A stretch of DNA of 64,000 bases, taken from Bog-756 sp963835465. GTDB taxonomy: Bacteria > Actinomycetota > Acidimicrobiia > Acidimicrobiales > RAAP-2. Both the position numbers and the translations under genes were made by a program. This document shows positions 34,385 to 43,725 of the stretch, piece after piece. The stretch spans positions 186,001-250,000 of the forward strand of contig CAWIFR010000001.1 in assembly GCA_963835465.1 (NCBI GenBank), given 5' to 3'. Every line of letters begins with the position of its first letter. The first letter of the stretch is position 1. Under the pieces are notes generated by a model. The model saw nothing but the letters and a program-made list of their open reading frames with translations. It was not told where the DNA came from and searched no databases.

Positions 34385-35328
34385 GCACCGGAAGGCTCGA
34401 TCTCGCCCTTGACCACCTTGTCGATCATGGTGCAGATAGGCAGGTCGAGCCGGTGATGCTCGGCCAACTCCAGGGCCACGCTGGCCGTCTTCACGCCTTC
34501 GGCCACCATGTGCATCTCGGCCAGAATGTCGTCTAGGCACCGCCCCTTGCCCAGCTGTTCGCCGACCCGCCGATTCCGGCTGTGAGGACTCATGCAGGTG
34601 GCAATGAGATCCCCCATTCCGGCCAGACCGGCGAAAGTAATCGGCCGTGCGCCCATCGCGGTACCGAGCCGGGCCAGCTCGGACAGTCCACGCGACATCA
34701 CCGCGGCCCGAGTGTTGTCGCCCACCCCAAGGCCCTCACCGATGCCGGCGGCGATGGCGATGACGTTCTTCAGTGCGCCACCCATCTCGCATCCGACCAC
34801 GTCGTCGTTCAGGTAGACGCGGAACAGCCCCCGGGTGACCACCTTCTGGATCGCCCGGGCCACCTCCAGGTCCTCGGTGGCGATCACCGCCGCTGCCGCC
34901 TTGCCCGACATGATCTCCGTGGCGATGTTGGGACCAGTGAGGGCGGCCACGGGATGCCCCGGCACGACCTCCTTTATGACTTCGGTCATGCGCAGGTGGG
35001 AGCCCCGCTCGAGGCCCTTGGACAGGCTCACCACCGGGATCCAGGGTCGGATGCACGAAGAGGCCTGCTCCAGGACCGCTCGGAAGCCGGAGGTGGGAAC
35101 GCCAACGATCAACAGGTCGGCGTCGCATATCGCGTCCTCGAGACTGGAGGTGGCACGGAGCACCGCTGGCAGGTCGAAGCCCGGCAGGTAGGCGGCGTTG
35201 GTGTGGTCGACATTGATGGACTTGGCCACGTCGGCGTTGCGGGCCCACAACACGGTGTCGTGCCTCGGCGCCACCAAGGTAGCCACGGTGGTCCCCCACG
35301 AACCGGCTCCGAGCACCGCGATCCTCAC
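34339..35328 (-). CDS. gpsA: Glycerol-3-phosphate dehydrogenase [NAD(P)+] GpsA
   Basis: Reduces dihydroxyacetone phosphate to sn-glycerol 3-phosphate for phospholipid synthesis. 329 residues; IAVLGAGSWGTTVATLVA is the NAD(P) site, SLSKGLERGS and TGPNIATEIMSGKAAAAVI are family motifs, GGALKNVIAIAAGIGEGL carries the catalytic lysine, and AGMGDLIATCMSPHSRNRR follows. ATG 35328 is directly at the fold start. The 3' end overlaps a plus-strand gene by 46 bp, so the two transcripts are antisense at their tails. The pepA gene is upstream on the same strand with an 80-bp gap. Confidence 0.94.
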   Translation of the reverse strand: MRIAVLGAGSWGTTVATLVAPRHDTVLWARNADVAKSINVDHTNAAYLPGFDLPAVLRATSSLEDAICDADLLIVGVPTSGFRAVLEQASSCIRPWIPVVSLSKGLERGSHLRMTEVIKEVVPGHPVAALTGPNIATEIMSGKAAAAVIATEDLEVARAIQKVVTRGLFRVYLNDDVVGCEMGGALKNVIAIAAGIGEGLGVGDNTRAAVMSRGLSELARLGTAMGARPITFAGLAGMGDLIATCMSPHSRNRRVGEQLGKGRCLDDILAEMHMVAEGVKTASVALELAEHHRLDLPICTMIDKVVKGEIEPSGAYWGLTPAGREDEPG

Positions 35329-35408
35329 GTCGCGAACCTACCGCGCAAGCCGGTGGGCCGCCCGCCGTACGCACCGCTCGCTCGGTCGACTCGCACGGAG
35401 CCGACGGT

Positions 35409-36992
35409 TCAGCCTTCCCCCATCCCGATCAGGGCGCGGGCAAACTCCTCGGACGTGGTCAGGGCCACCAGGGTCCGGACGCCGAATCCGGTCCCGCCCT
35501 TGCTGAAGTACCGACTGCTGTCATCGGACCGGGACGGTCCGGCAATATCCAGGTGGGCCCATGGCACTGAACCGACGAATTCGCGCAGCAGCATGGCCGC
35601 CGAGATGCTCCCTGCCTGGCCAGGCCGCCCGACATTTCGCATGTCGGCCACCTCAGAGTCGATGTGGCTCCGATAGTCATCGGGCAGAGGAAGGGCCCAG
35701 TTGGGCTCCCCAGCCCGCTCGCCGGCCCTGTGCACCTCGTCGATCAGCCCATCGGAGTTGCCGAACAGCACGGCGATCTCCTTGCCCAGGGCCACGACGG
35801 CGGCCCCGGTCAGGGTGGCCAGGTCGATGATGGCATGGGGTTCGGACTCCGCCGCCAGGGTCAAGCCATCCGAGAGCACGAGCCGACCCTCGGCGTCGGT
35901 GTTCAGGACCTCGATGGTCTTGCCCTTCCGGGTGGTGAGCACGTCCCCGGGCTTGATGGCCGACCCGCCGGGCATGTTCTCGGTCAGGGGAGTGAACGCA
36001 GTGATCCGGATGCGTGATCCGAGGGCGGCGGCGGCGTCGACGGCCCCGAGCACGGCGGCGGCTCCGCCCATGTCGGTCTTCATGGTCTCCATGCCCGTCG
36101 CCGTCTTCAGGGAGAGCCCACCCGAGTCGAACGTGATGCCCTTGCCCACGAGGGCCAGGTGAGGAACCAGCCCATCGATCTCGATGGGATCTGCTGGCCG
36201 GTACTCGACCCGGACCAGGCGAGGCGGCTGACTCGATCCTCGGGCCACGCCGAGGAGTCCCCCGAGCTTCTCTTCGACGATGCGCGCCTCGTCCCACACC
36301 TCCACCGTGAGCTCTGGCACGTCCGCGAAACGATCGAGGAAGAAGTCGGCGAACGAGCTCGGAGTGAGGGAGCTCGGCGGTTCGTTCACCAGGTCGCGTG
36401 CCAGGCTGACTGATTCCGCCAGCCGGGCGCCACGGATTGACCCTTCCCTCGCCGAGCCGACAGTGGCGTCGGGGACGGCCAGACAGAGCGTGGCGAGCCC
36501 TTCGGCCGGATCGCCACTCCGGAACTCGTCGTAGCGGTACGCGGCCAACACGGCGCCCTCTGCCAGCGCCGAAGCGCACGATTCGACCGAAATGTGGTGG
36601 GGCCCGGGCGAAGTCGGCTCGGGGAGCAGGAAGGCGGCGGAGGCACCCTTGCCCACCGCCCTCACGAACGCCGCAGCCGCTCGACGGAGAGACTCGATCC
36701 CGGTGTCACCGATCAGCTCGGGAGCGCCGCCCACCCCGATGAGAATCACGTCGGGACCAACCCCCCCGGCGGCGCCGGCGACGGACGCCGTAGCCGTCTG
36801 CCCGACCTTGCCGGTGAAGCCGCGACGGGCACACCACTGAGCATCGAGCGCGGCGGGCGCGTTCAGGGATGGGGACAAGGCGGCGATGTCGACCGCGGCA
36901 CGGGGGCCGTCCTCATCCGCATACACAGGCACGCCCAGGGCCACCAGGTCAGCGGGCAGGGCATCGAGGGCACTGGCCTCGATCTTCATCAT
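35409..36992 (-). CDS. Leucyl aminopeptidase (M17, PepA-like)
   Basis: Cytosolic dizinc/dimanganese aminopeptidase of 527 residues. The C-terminal catalytic domain shows LVGKGITFDSGGLSLK, MKTDMGGAAAVLGA and the M17 signature NTDAEGRLVLSDGL, then LATLTGAAVVALG. The N-terminal macro-like domain is more divergent. ATG at 36990-36992 has GAGGAG about 5 bases upstream and overlaps the stop of the adenosyltransferase gene; an earlier in-frame start would add Arg-rich residues that are antisense to that gene's end. It removes N-terminal residues from peptides. Confidence 0.92.
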   Translation of the reverse strand: MMKIEASALDALPADLVALGVPVYADEDGPRAAVDIAALSPSLNAPAALDAQWCARRGFTGKVGQTATASVAGAAGGVGPDVILIGVGGAPELIGDTGIESLRRAAAAFVRAVGKGASAAFLLPEPTSPGPHHISVESCASALAEGAVLAAYRYDEFRSGDPAEGLATLCLAVPDATVGSAREGSIRGARLAESVSLARDLVNEPPSSLTPSSFADFFLDRFADVPELTVEVWDEARIVEEKLGGLLGVARGSSQPPRLVRVEYRPADPIEIDGLVPHLALVGKGITFDSGGLSLKTATGMETMKTDMGGAAAVLGAVDAAAALGSRIRITAFTPLTENMPGGSAIKPGDVLTTRKGKTIEVLNTDAEGRLVLSDGLTLAAESEPHAIIDLATLTGAAVVALGKEIAVLFGNSDGLIDEVHRAGERAGEPNWALPLPDDYRSHIDSEVADMRNVGRPGQAGSISAAMLLREFVGSVPWAHLDIAGPSRSDDSSRYFSKGGTGFGVRTLVALTTSEEFARALIGMGEG

Positions 36993-37615
36993 GATGCTCC
37001 TCGGGGTCGATCGGGTCCAGAGCTGGCGGCACTGTCGGCGGCATTCTGATCGGCGGCCAGCTCTGAGCGCCGGCGGGCGGTACGCGCCAGGAGGTAGTGC
37101 TCGCCCTCGGTCCAGCGGGCCATGGCCCACAGGAGGTCGGATAGTCGGTTGAGGTAGGGATGGACCAGCGAGCCCTCGATGGGAGCGGCCACCACCAGAC
37201 GCTCCGCCCGGCGAACCACCGTGCGGGCGAAGTCCAGGGCGGCGGAGGTCCGGTTGCTCCCGGGCACCACGAAGTCGGCGGGCATGTCGAAACGGTCCTT
37301 CAGCTCGTCGATGTGAGTCTCCAGCGCCGCGATCATCTCAGCGGTGACGAGGGTCGAACCGGCGGAGAGCTTGGATCGGTTGGTGGGATCGGTGGTGACC
37401 TCAGCCATCAGTACGTAGAGGTCTCGCTCCAACGTGGTCAGTAGTTGGTCCAGCTCCGATCCGAGCGCCGTCTCGGCACGGGCCAAGCCCATGGCCGCCT
37501 GGGCCTCGTCGACAGTCCCGGTGATGTGCATGGCCGCAGAGTCCTTACTCACCCGACCCCCGAAGAGGAGGCCGGTGGTCCCGTCGTCACCGGTCTTGGT
37601 ATAGATCTTCACCAT
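36989..37615 (-). CDS. ATP:cob(I)alamin adenosyltransferase, PduO type
   Basis: Makes adenosylcobalamin from cob(I)alamin and ATP. 208 residues; IYTKTGDDGTTGLLFGGRV is the ATP-binding N-terminus, GTVDEAQAAMGLARA the conserved second motif, and FARTVVRRAERLVVAA the helix with the functional arginines. The C-terminal 25 residues are disordered. It supplies AdoCbl to the mutase at 17.6-19.2 kb. Its stop overlaps the pepA start by 4 bp, and it is divergent from metH, another B12 enzyme, over about 130 bp. Confidence 0.93.
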   Translation of the reverse strand: MVKIYTKTGDDGTTGLLFGGRVSKDSAAMHITGTVDEAQAAMGLARAETALGSELDQLLTTLERDLYVLMAEVTTDPTNRSKLSAGSTLVTAEMIAALETHIDELKDRFDMPADFVVPGSNRTSAALDFARTVVRRAERLVVAAPIEGSLVHPYLNRLSDLLWAMARWTEGEHYLLARTARRRSELAADQNAADSAASSGPDRPRGAS

Positions 37616-37746
37616 GGGAGGCTCACCGGGACGATGCTAACTGGCATCGACCGTGGGGCCATTCGACCCGGAACTGCGGGGAGGGAGGGCCGCTACGGTC
37701 CCCGCCCGCCCACCGAGGCGCCACGCCCCAGTAACCTTGAGGAGCC

Positions 37747-40700
37747 ATGGCCACCACGTCCACACCTACTTCGAGCTATCTACAGGCCGTCTCCCAGCGG
37801 GTGGTCGTCTTCGACGGAGCCATGGGGACCAACCTGCAGCTCCTGAACCTCACTGCCGATGACTTCGGGGGGCCGGATCTCGAGGGGTGCAACGAGCTGC
37901 TCGTCGTGAGCAAGCCAGAGGCCATCGACCGGGTCCACCGGTCGTTCCTCGAGGTCGGCTGCGACGTGGTGGAGACCGATACCTTCGGCGCCTTTGCCCC
38001 GGTCCTGGCCGAGTACGGGCAGGGACACCGGGTCCATGAGCTCAATGTGGCCGCCGCCACGCTGGCCCGACAGGCCGCTGACGAGTTCTCCACCGCGGAC
38101 AAGCCCCGATGGGTGGCCGGCAGCATCGGCCCGGGCACCAAGTTCCCCACCCTTGGCCAGATCCGCTACGCCGAGCTCCGGGATGCCTACCAGGAGCAGG
38201 CCGCCGCCCTCATCGAAGGTCGGGTCGACCTGATCGTCATCGAAACGGTCTTTGACCTACTCCAGGCCAAGGCGGCGATCAACGGTGCCCGCCGGGCCAT
38301 GCGGGAGGCTGGGGTCGATCTCCCCATCCAGACCCAGGTGACCATCGAGCTGACCGGCACCATGCTCCCGGGCACCGAGATCGGTGCTGCACTGTGCGCG
38401 CTGGAGGCGATGGGCGTCGATTTGATCGGGCTCAACTGCGCCACCGGTCCGAGCGAGATGTTCGAGCCGCTCCGCCACCTCACCGGCCACTCGACGTTGC
38501 CGGTGACCTGCCTGCCCAACGCCGGCCTGCCCTCGGTCGTGGACGGCGCCATGCACTATGACCTGACCGCCGGCCAGTTGGCCGAATTCCACCGCCAGTT
38601 CGTCAGCGAGTTGGGCATCTCGGTCATCGGCGGGTGCTGCGGGACCACGCCCGAGCACCTGGCCGACGTGGTCGGCGCCTGCGCCGACCTCTCCCCGGCC
38701 CCGCGGCACCCCGAGGCCGAGTACGGGGCTGCGTCGATCTACACCCAGGTCCCCTTCGAACAGGACACCTCGTTCCTGGTGGTGGGCGAGCGCACCAACG
38801 CCAACGGATCGAAGAAGTTTCGTGAAGCGATGCTCGAGGCCGACTGGGACACCTGTGTGGCCATGGCCCGGGAACAGGTCAAGGAGGGATCCCACCTGAT
38901 CGACGTGTGCGTCGACTACACCGGCGCCGACGGGGTGGCCGACATGGAGGAGGTGGCTTCCCGGTTCGCCACGCAGTCCACGGCCCCCCTCATGGTCGAC
39001 TCGACCGAGGCCCCGGTGGTCGAGACCGCCCTGTCCTGGATCGGCGGGCGAGCGGTCATCAACTCGGTCAACCTGGAGGAGGGCGACGCACCGGGGACGC
39101 GGCTCGACTCGTTCCTGACCCTGGCCAAGGAGTTCGGGGCGGCCGTGGTGTGCACCTGTATCGACGAGGAGGGGCAGGCCAGGACAGCTGACTGGAAGGT
39201 GCGGGCGGCCACGGCCATCCATGACATCGCCGTGCAGCGTTACGGGCTTCGTCCCCAGGACCTCATGTTCGATGCCCTGGCCCTCCCCCTCTCCACCGGA
39301 ATGGAGGAGAGCCGGAAGGACGGCATCGAGACCATCGAAGGCATCCGCCGGATCAAGGCGGAGCTACCCGGCGTCTACACCGTGCTCGGGCTGTCCAACG
39401 TCTCGTTCGGACTCAACCCGGCGGCCCGCCAGGTGCTCAATTCGGTCTTCCTCCACGAGTGCGTGGAGGCCGGGCTGGACGCGGCCATCGTCCACGCCTC
39501 CAAGATCCTCCCCCTGGCCAAGATCGACGAACGGGCCCGTGAGGTCTGCCTCGACCTGATCTACGACCGTCGCCACGACGGCTATGACCCGCTCACCGAC
39601 CTCCTGGCCCTGTTCGAGGGGGTCTCGGCATCGGCCGGTGTGGCCCAGGAGGACCGGTCGGGGTGGACGGTCGACCAGCGGTTGGAGCACAGGATCATCG
39701 ACGGGGACCGCAACGGTATCGAGGCGGACCTCGAAGAGGCCATGGCTGCGGGCCACACCCCGCTGGTCATCATCAACGACTTCCTGCTGGCGGGGATGAA
39801 GACGGTGGGCGAGCTGTTCGCCTCCGGCGAGATGCAGCTCCCCTTCGTGTTGGGATCGGCCGAGACCATGAAGACGGCGGTGGCCTACCTCGAACCGTTC
39901 ATGGAGAAGGCCGACCAGGGGGGCAAGGGCACCATGGTCCTGGCCACGGTCAAGGGCGATGTGCACGACATCGGCAAGAACCTGGTGGACATCATCCTGA
40001 CCAACAACGGGTACACCGTGAAGAACCTGGGCATCAAGGTGGGCATCGCCGACATGGTCGGCGCCCTTGAGGAGTTCAAGGCCGACGCCATCGGGATGAG
40101 CGGACTGCTGGTCAAGTCAACCCTGATCATGAGGGACAACTTGGAGGAGCTCAACCGTCGCGGCCTCTCCCACATCCCGGTGATCCTGGGCGGCGCAGCC
40201 CTCACCCGCACCTATGTCGAGCGTGACCTGCGCAAGGTGTACGACGGCCGTCTCTTCTACGGGAAGGACGCCTTCGAGGGACTGCGCACCATGGACCGCC
40301 TGGTCGAACTGACCAAGACGGGCGAGGACGACCCTGAGTTCGGAACTGCCATCGGCGGACGCGACCTCGGTCCTCGAAAGAGTGAACAGCGCAAGCAGGC
40401 AGCAGCCGAGGCCCTGGCCCGGGGCGAGACCCTGCCGACCCGCTCGCCCGAGGTGGCCAGCGACAACCCGACCTTCAAGCCACCCTTCTTGGGTAGCCGG
40501 GTGGCCAAGGGAATGGCCATCGACGACATCGCCGGCTATCTCAACGAGACCGCCCTCTTCCGCAACCAGTGGGGCTTCCGACCCGAGAACGGTGAGAACG
40601 ACCCCGCCTTCAAGGAGCGGGTGCGCGGGCTACTGCGTGAGCAGCTCGCCACGGCCAAAGCCGAGCAGCTGCTCGTCCCCCAGGTGGCGTGGGGTCATTT

Positions 40701-41256
40701 CGCGGCCAACGCCGACGGTGACGACCTGGTCATCTTCGAGGACGAGAGCCGAACGAAGGAGCTGACCCGTTACGCCTTCCCCCGCCAGACCGAGGACCCG
40801 TGGCTGTGCATCAGCGACTTCTTCCGCTCGGTGGAGTCCGGCGAGCCCGATTGGGCCAGCTTCATGGTGGTGACCATGGGCGCAAGGGTCTCGGAGGAGG
40901 CGGCCCGCCTGTTCGAGGCCAACGAGTACCAGCGCTACCTCTACCTGCACGGGCTGGGGGTGGAGATGGCGGAGGCCCTGGCCGAGTACTGGCACCGTCG
41001 GATCCGAGAGGAGCTCGGCTTTGCCGACCAGGACGGTCCCAACCTGACCGGCCTGTTTCGCCAGAAGTACCGGGGGGGCAGGTATTCGTGGGGGTACCCG
41101 GCCTGCCCGGAGCTGGAGGACAACGCCAAGGTGGTCGAGCTGCTCGGGGCCGACCGCATCGGCGTGGAGGTCAGCGAGGGGTTCCAGCTCTATCCCGAGC
41201 AGTCGACCACCGCCATCGTCTGCCACCATCCCCAGGCCAAGTACTTCGTCGCCTGA
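37747..41256 (+). CDS. metH: Cobalamin-dependent methionine synthase MetH
   Basis: 1,169 residues with all four modules: homocysteine-binding domain (VVFDGAMGTNLQ near the start, zinc cysteines in GLNCATG and GGCCGTTP), pterin-binding domain (FLVVGERTNANGSKKFREAM, DVCVDYTGADG), cobalamin domain (KGDVHDIGKNLVDIIL with the His that ligates cobalt, MSGLLVKSTLIM), and activation domain near the C-terminus (YRGGRYSWGYPACPELEDN). It transfers the methyl group of methyltetrahydrofolate to homocysteine. ATG 37747 has GAGGAG 4-5 bases upstream. I see no cobalamin riboswitch in the ~130-bp leader, which is too short for one. Confidence 0.96.
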   Translation: MATTSTPTSSYLQAVSQRVVVFDGAMGTNLQLLNLTADDFGGPDLEGCNELLVVSKPEAIDRVHRSFLEVGCDVVETDTFGAFAPVLAEYGQGHRVHELNVAAATLARQAADEFSTADKPRWVAGSIGPGTKFPTLGQIRYAELRDAYQEQAAALIEGRVDLIVIETVFDLLQAKAAINGARRAMREAGVDLPIQTQVTIELTGTMLPGTEIGAALCALEAMGVDLIGLNCATGPSEMFEPLRHLTGHSTLPVTCLPNAGLPSVVDGAMHYDLTAGQLAEFHRQFVSELGISVIGGCCGTTPEHLADVVGACADLSPAPRHPEAEYGAASIYTQVPFEQDTSFLVVGERTNANGSKKFREAMLEADWDTCVAMAREQVKEGSHLIDVCVDYTGADGVADMEEVASRFATQSTAPLMVDSTEAPVVETALSWIGGRAVINSVNLEEGDAPGTRLDSFLTLAKEFGAAVVCTCIDEEGQARTADWKVRAATAIHDIAVQRYGLRPQDLMFDALALPLSTGMEESRKDGIETIEGIRRIKAELPGVYTVLGLSNVSFGLNPAARQVLNSVFLHECVEAGLDAAIVHASKILPLAKIDERAREVCLDLIYDRRHDGYDPLTDLLALFEGVSASAGVAQEDRSGWTVDQRLEHRIIDGDRNGIEADLEEAMAAGHTPLVIINDFLLAGMKTVGELFASGEMQLPFVLGSAETMKTAVAYLEPFMEKADQGGKGTMVLATVKGDVHDIGKNLVDIILTNNGYTVKNLGIKVGIADMVGALEEFKADAIGMSGLLVKSTLIMRDNLEELNRRGLSHIPVILGGAALTRTYVERDLRKVYDGRLFYGKDAFEGLRTMDRLVELTKTGEDDPEFGTAIGGRDLGPRKSEQRKQAAAEALARGETLPTRSPEVASDNPTFKPPFLGSRVAKGMAIDDIAGYLNETALFRNQWGFRPENGENDPAFKERVRGLLREQLATAKAEQLLVPQVAWGHFAANADGDDLVIFEDESRTKELTRYAFPRQTEDPWLCISDFFRSVESGEPDWASFMVVTMGARVSEEAARLFEANEYQRYLYLHGLGVEMAEALAEYWHRRIREELGFADQDGPNLTGLFRQKYRGGRYSWGYPACPELEDNAKVVELLGADRIGVEVSEGFQLYPEQSTTAIVCHHPQAKYFVA

Positions 41257-41326
41257 TCCTCCCGGGAGGACACCGGCCACAATTACAGATGCGTTAACTT
41301 CATGGGCGCCGGTACCATGAAGGGGG

Positions 41327-41863
41327 ATGTCGGAAGCCTTTCTCCGCCTGAGGGTCAGCGTGGCCGTCGCCAGCTCGGCGACGACGATCGAGGTCGCGCT
41401 CATTGCCGTGGCCGTGGCCCTCTTGGTCGCCCTGCTACTGGCCAAGGCCAAGCGGGAGCGCGACCAGAAGGTCAGGAAGGCGGCCAGCCAGGGCTACTAC
41501 GATCCCGACGCCGCCCGGTACGGACAAGGATCGGTCGCCCCACCGCCAGGCGAGGCCCCAACCGATCCGACCCACCTGCCCCTCGCCCCCAGCTTTGTGG
41601 CCCCGGGCCGCGACGCCAAACGGCGGGAGCCGGCACGGGTTCCCCCGTCACCTCGGCCGGTACCGAGCTCGCTCCGGACGCTGACCGCGGAGCCACCCCA
41701 ATCGGTGCCTGTCTTCGATCCCGCCGAGGCGATCAGCACCCGGCCCGCCGGCGGCACCGGCACCCTCCCGCCGCCTCCGCCTCCGCCGATGCGCCCCTTG
41801 AGCAATCCCCCGCCGCCGGCCCCAAGCTTGCCGCGTCTGGACCTGCCTCCTCCCCCCGCGTAG
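41327..41863 (+). CDS. Small single-pass membrane protein with proline-rich tail
   Basis: 178 residues. One hydrophobic helix at about residues 21-41 (TIEVALIAVAVALLVALLLA) is followed by a basic stop-transfer stretch KAKRERDQKVRK and a long Pro-rich region with PPPPPPP near the end. No domain is recognised; proline-rich cytoplasmic tails often serve as scaffolds. The ATG at 41327 lies directly after AAGGGGG, which is unusually close for a ribosome site, so a later start is possible. It follows metH by 70 bp with a CCTCCCGGGAGG palindrome between. Confidence 0.55.
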   Translation: MSEAFLRLRVSVAVASSATTIEVALIAVAVALLVALLLAKAKRERDQKVRKAASQGYYDPDAARYGQGSVAPPPGEAPTDPTHLPLAPSFVAPGRDAKRREPARVPPSPRPVPSSLRTLTAEPPQSVPVFDPAEAISTRPAGGTGTLPPPPPPPMRPLSNPPPPAPSLPRLDLPPPPA

Positions 41864-42023
41864 ACGTCGAGGGCGTTCGACCAGGTCCGGGCGCCCGGAT
41901 CACCCGGTCTCCAGCCGGGCATGGCTAGCGTTCCCCTAGCGTCGGCTGGTCCCCCGGATCCCCCGGAACCGGAGCGGGCCCGCCCCCGACGGCGTACCGT
42001 CGCCGGTGCCGGACAGGAGGATC

Positions 42024-42986
42024 ATGTACCACGTGCGTGTGGCCAGCCCGTTGGACAGCACCCCCCGCATCCTCGAGCTGCTCGGGTCCAGCAGCGGCGC
42101 CCTCAACGTCACCGTCCACCCCGGTGCAGCCCGCTATCCCGACGGTGACGTGGTGGAGTGTGATCTGGTCCCCGAGGTGGCCGGTGCGCTGATCCACCAG
42201 CTCCGGGAACTCGGCCCACGTCACCGGGGGCCTATCTCGGTCGACCGTTCCGAGATGGCCGTCATCCGCTCGCACCGCGAAATGATCCGGCCCATGGTGA
42301 GCGATCGCGAGATCGCTCCGGTCTGGGAGGTGGTGGACGCCACCATCCGGGCCAATGCCTCCTACCCGTTCAGCTTCTTCCTACTCCTGGTGGCCGCCGG
42401 CCTGATCGCCGCGGTCGGCATCCTCACCAACTCGCAGATCCTCATCGTGGCGGCCATGGTGGTGGGGCCGGAGTACAACGCCATCCTCGGCGCCGCGCTC
42501 GGCATCACCGAGCGGAGCCCCCGGCCGGTGAAACGAGGTCTCTACTCCCTCGGCGTCGGATTCGGGATCGCCGTGGCCAGCACGTGGATGTTCTCGTTGG
42601 TCATCCGGTGGACGGGCCAGGCACCCCGTGACTTCCTGCTGGGCTTCCGCCCGGTGTCCGACCTGATCAGCGAGCCGAACCTGTTCTCCATCGTGGTGGC
42701 CGTCATCGCCGGCATCGTCGGTGTGGTCTCCATCCTGCAGGCCCGGGCCAGCGCACTCATCGGAGTGTTCATTTCGGTCACCACCATCCCGGCGGCGGCG
42801 GCCATGGGTCTGTCGGCGGCCTTCGGGCAGTGGCACGAGGCCTGGGGGGCCACCGAGCAACTCATCCTCAACGTGGCCATCCTGCTGGCCGTGGGGGTGG
42901 TGACCCTCATCCTGCAACGCAGGTTCTGGCGGGGTCGGGAACTCCGCCAGCGCCTGGTCGGACTGGCCGGACCTGCCGACGCCTAG
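42024..42986 (+). CDS. DUF389 (TIGR00341-like) membrane protein
   Basis: About 320 residues. The N-terminal ~90 residues form a soluble alpha/beta part (YHVRVASPLDSTPRILELLG), followed by six or so membrane helices: FFLLLVAAGLIAAVGIL, ILIVAAMVVGPEYNAILG (the conserved MVVGPEYNAI-type DUF389 motif), GLYSLGVGFGIAVAST, FSIVVAVIAGIVGVVSIL, LIGVFISVTTIPAAAAM and LNVAILLAVGVVTLIL. Function is unknown in the family. ATG 42024 was chosen because AGGAGG lies 5 bases upstream. It ends 4 bp into the convergent SDR gene. Confidence 0.85.
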   Translation: MYHVRVASPLDSTPRILELLGSSSGALNVTVHPGAARYPDGDVVECDLVPEVAGALIHQLRELGPRHRGPISVDRSEMAVIRSHREMIRPMVSDREIAPVWEVVDATIRANASYPFSFFLLLVAAGLIAAVGILTNSQILIVAAMVVGPEYNAILGAALGITERSPRPVKRGLYSLGVGFGIAVASTWMFSLVIRWTGQAPRDFLLGFRPVSDLISEPNLFSIVVAVIAGIVGVVSILQARASALIGVFISVTTIPAAAAMGLSAAFGQWHEAWGATEQLILNVAILLAVGVVTLILQRRFWRGRELRQRLVGLAGPADA

Positions 42987-43714
42987 AGCGCCAGGGTGGA
43001 TGCACCGTCGACGACCAGGGCGGCACCGTTCAGGTAGCTGGCCTGCTTCGAGCACACGAAGGCGGCGATGCTGCCGAAGTCGGCCGGGTCCCCCATCGGC
43101 CCAAGTCCGTTCCCACCCAGCTCCTTCATCCGGTCGGTGGCATGAGGGCCGGGACACAGCAGGTTCAGGGTGATCCCGTTACCTTCGGCGGCCAGGTCCT
43201 GAGCCGCCGTCTTCACCCAGGCCCAGAGTCCCGTGCGGGCAGTGTTGGACAGAGCCAGGGTCGGCACCGGCTGCACGACCGAGTAGGAGGTGATGTAGCA
43301 GCACCGCCCCCATCCGGATGCCCTCATGTGGGGCACGGCCTCCCGGGTCAGTCGAATGGCCGAGAGCAGATTCGCATTGAGGGCCGCCTCCAGCTGGGTG
43401 TCGTCGAGATCGAGGGACCGGCCGGGCGGAGGACCCCCGGCATTGGCGACGACGATGTCGATGGCCCCAAAGGCCACCACGGTGGCCTCCACCAGGACCG
43501 CCGGGGACTCCGGGTCGGTAATGTCGGCCACCCGGGTCATCACCTCGGCGCCGGTCGACCGCAGCGAAGAGGCGGCGGCATCCAGGGCTTGCTCGCTGCG
43601 AGAGGAGAGCATGACCCGCACCCCCTCGCCCGCCAGCGCCTCGGCCGTGGCCCGGCCCAGGCCACGCGAGCCAGCCACCACCAGTGCCGCCTTGCCGGCA
43701 ATGCCCAGATCCAT
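42983..43714 (-). CDS. Atypical SDR-family oxidoreductase lacking YxxxK
   Basis: 243 residues from ATG 43714 with AGGAGG upstream. LVVAGSRGLGRATAEALAGE is the NAD(P) site, ADITDP and VANAGG follow, and the catalytic serine is in YITSYS. The residues at the Tyr and Lys positions read SNTAR (13 and 17 after the serine), so both are replaced by Ser and Arg. Such divergent SDRs occur in the FabG-like superfamily; they may use another mechanism or be non-catalytic. The C-terminus NGAALVVDGASTLAL is normal. It is 11 bp downstream of the M24 peptidase gene. Confidence 0.85.
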   Translation of the reverse strand: MDLGIAGKAALVVAGSRGLGRATAEALAGEGVRVMLSSRSEQALDAAASSLRSTGAEVMTRVADITDPESPAVLVEATVVAFGAIDIVVANAGGPPPGRSLDLDDTQLEAALNANLLSAIRLTREAVPHMRASGWGRCCYITSYSVVQPVPTLALSNTARTGLWAWVKTAAQDLAAEGNGITLNLLCPGPHATDRMKELGGNGLGPMGDPADFGSIAAFVCSKQASYLNGAALVVDGASTLAL

Positions 43715-43725
43715 CCGTCGTCCTC

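Noticed and set aside
37616..37746. Cobalamin riboswitch before metH
   Set aside because: The leader is too short and lacks a recognisable B12 box.
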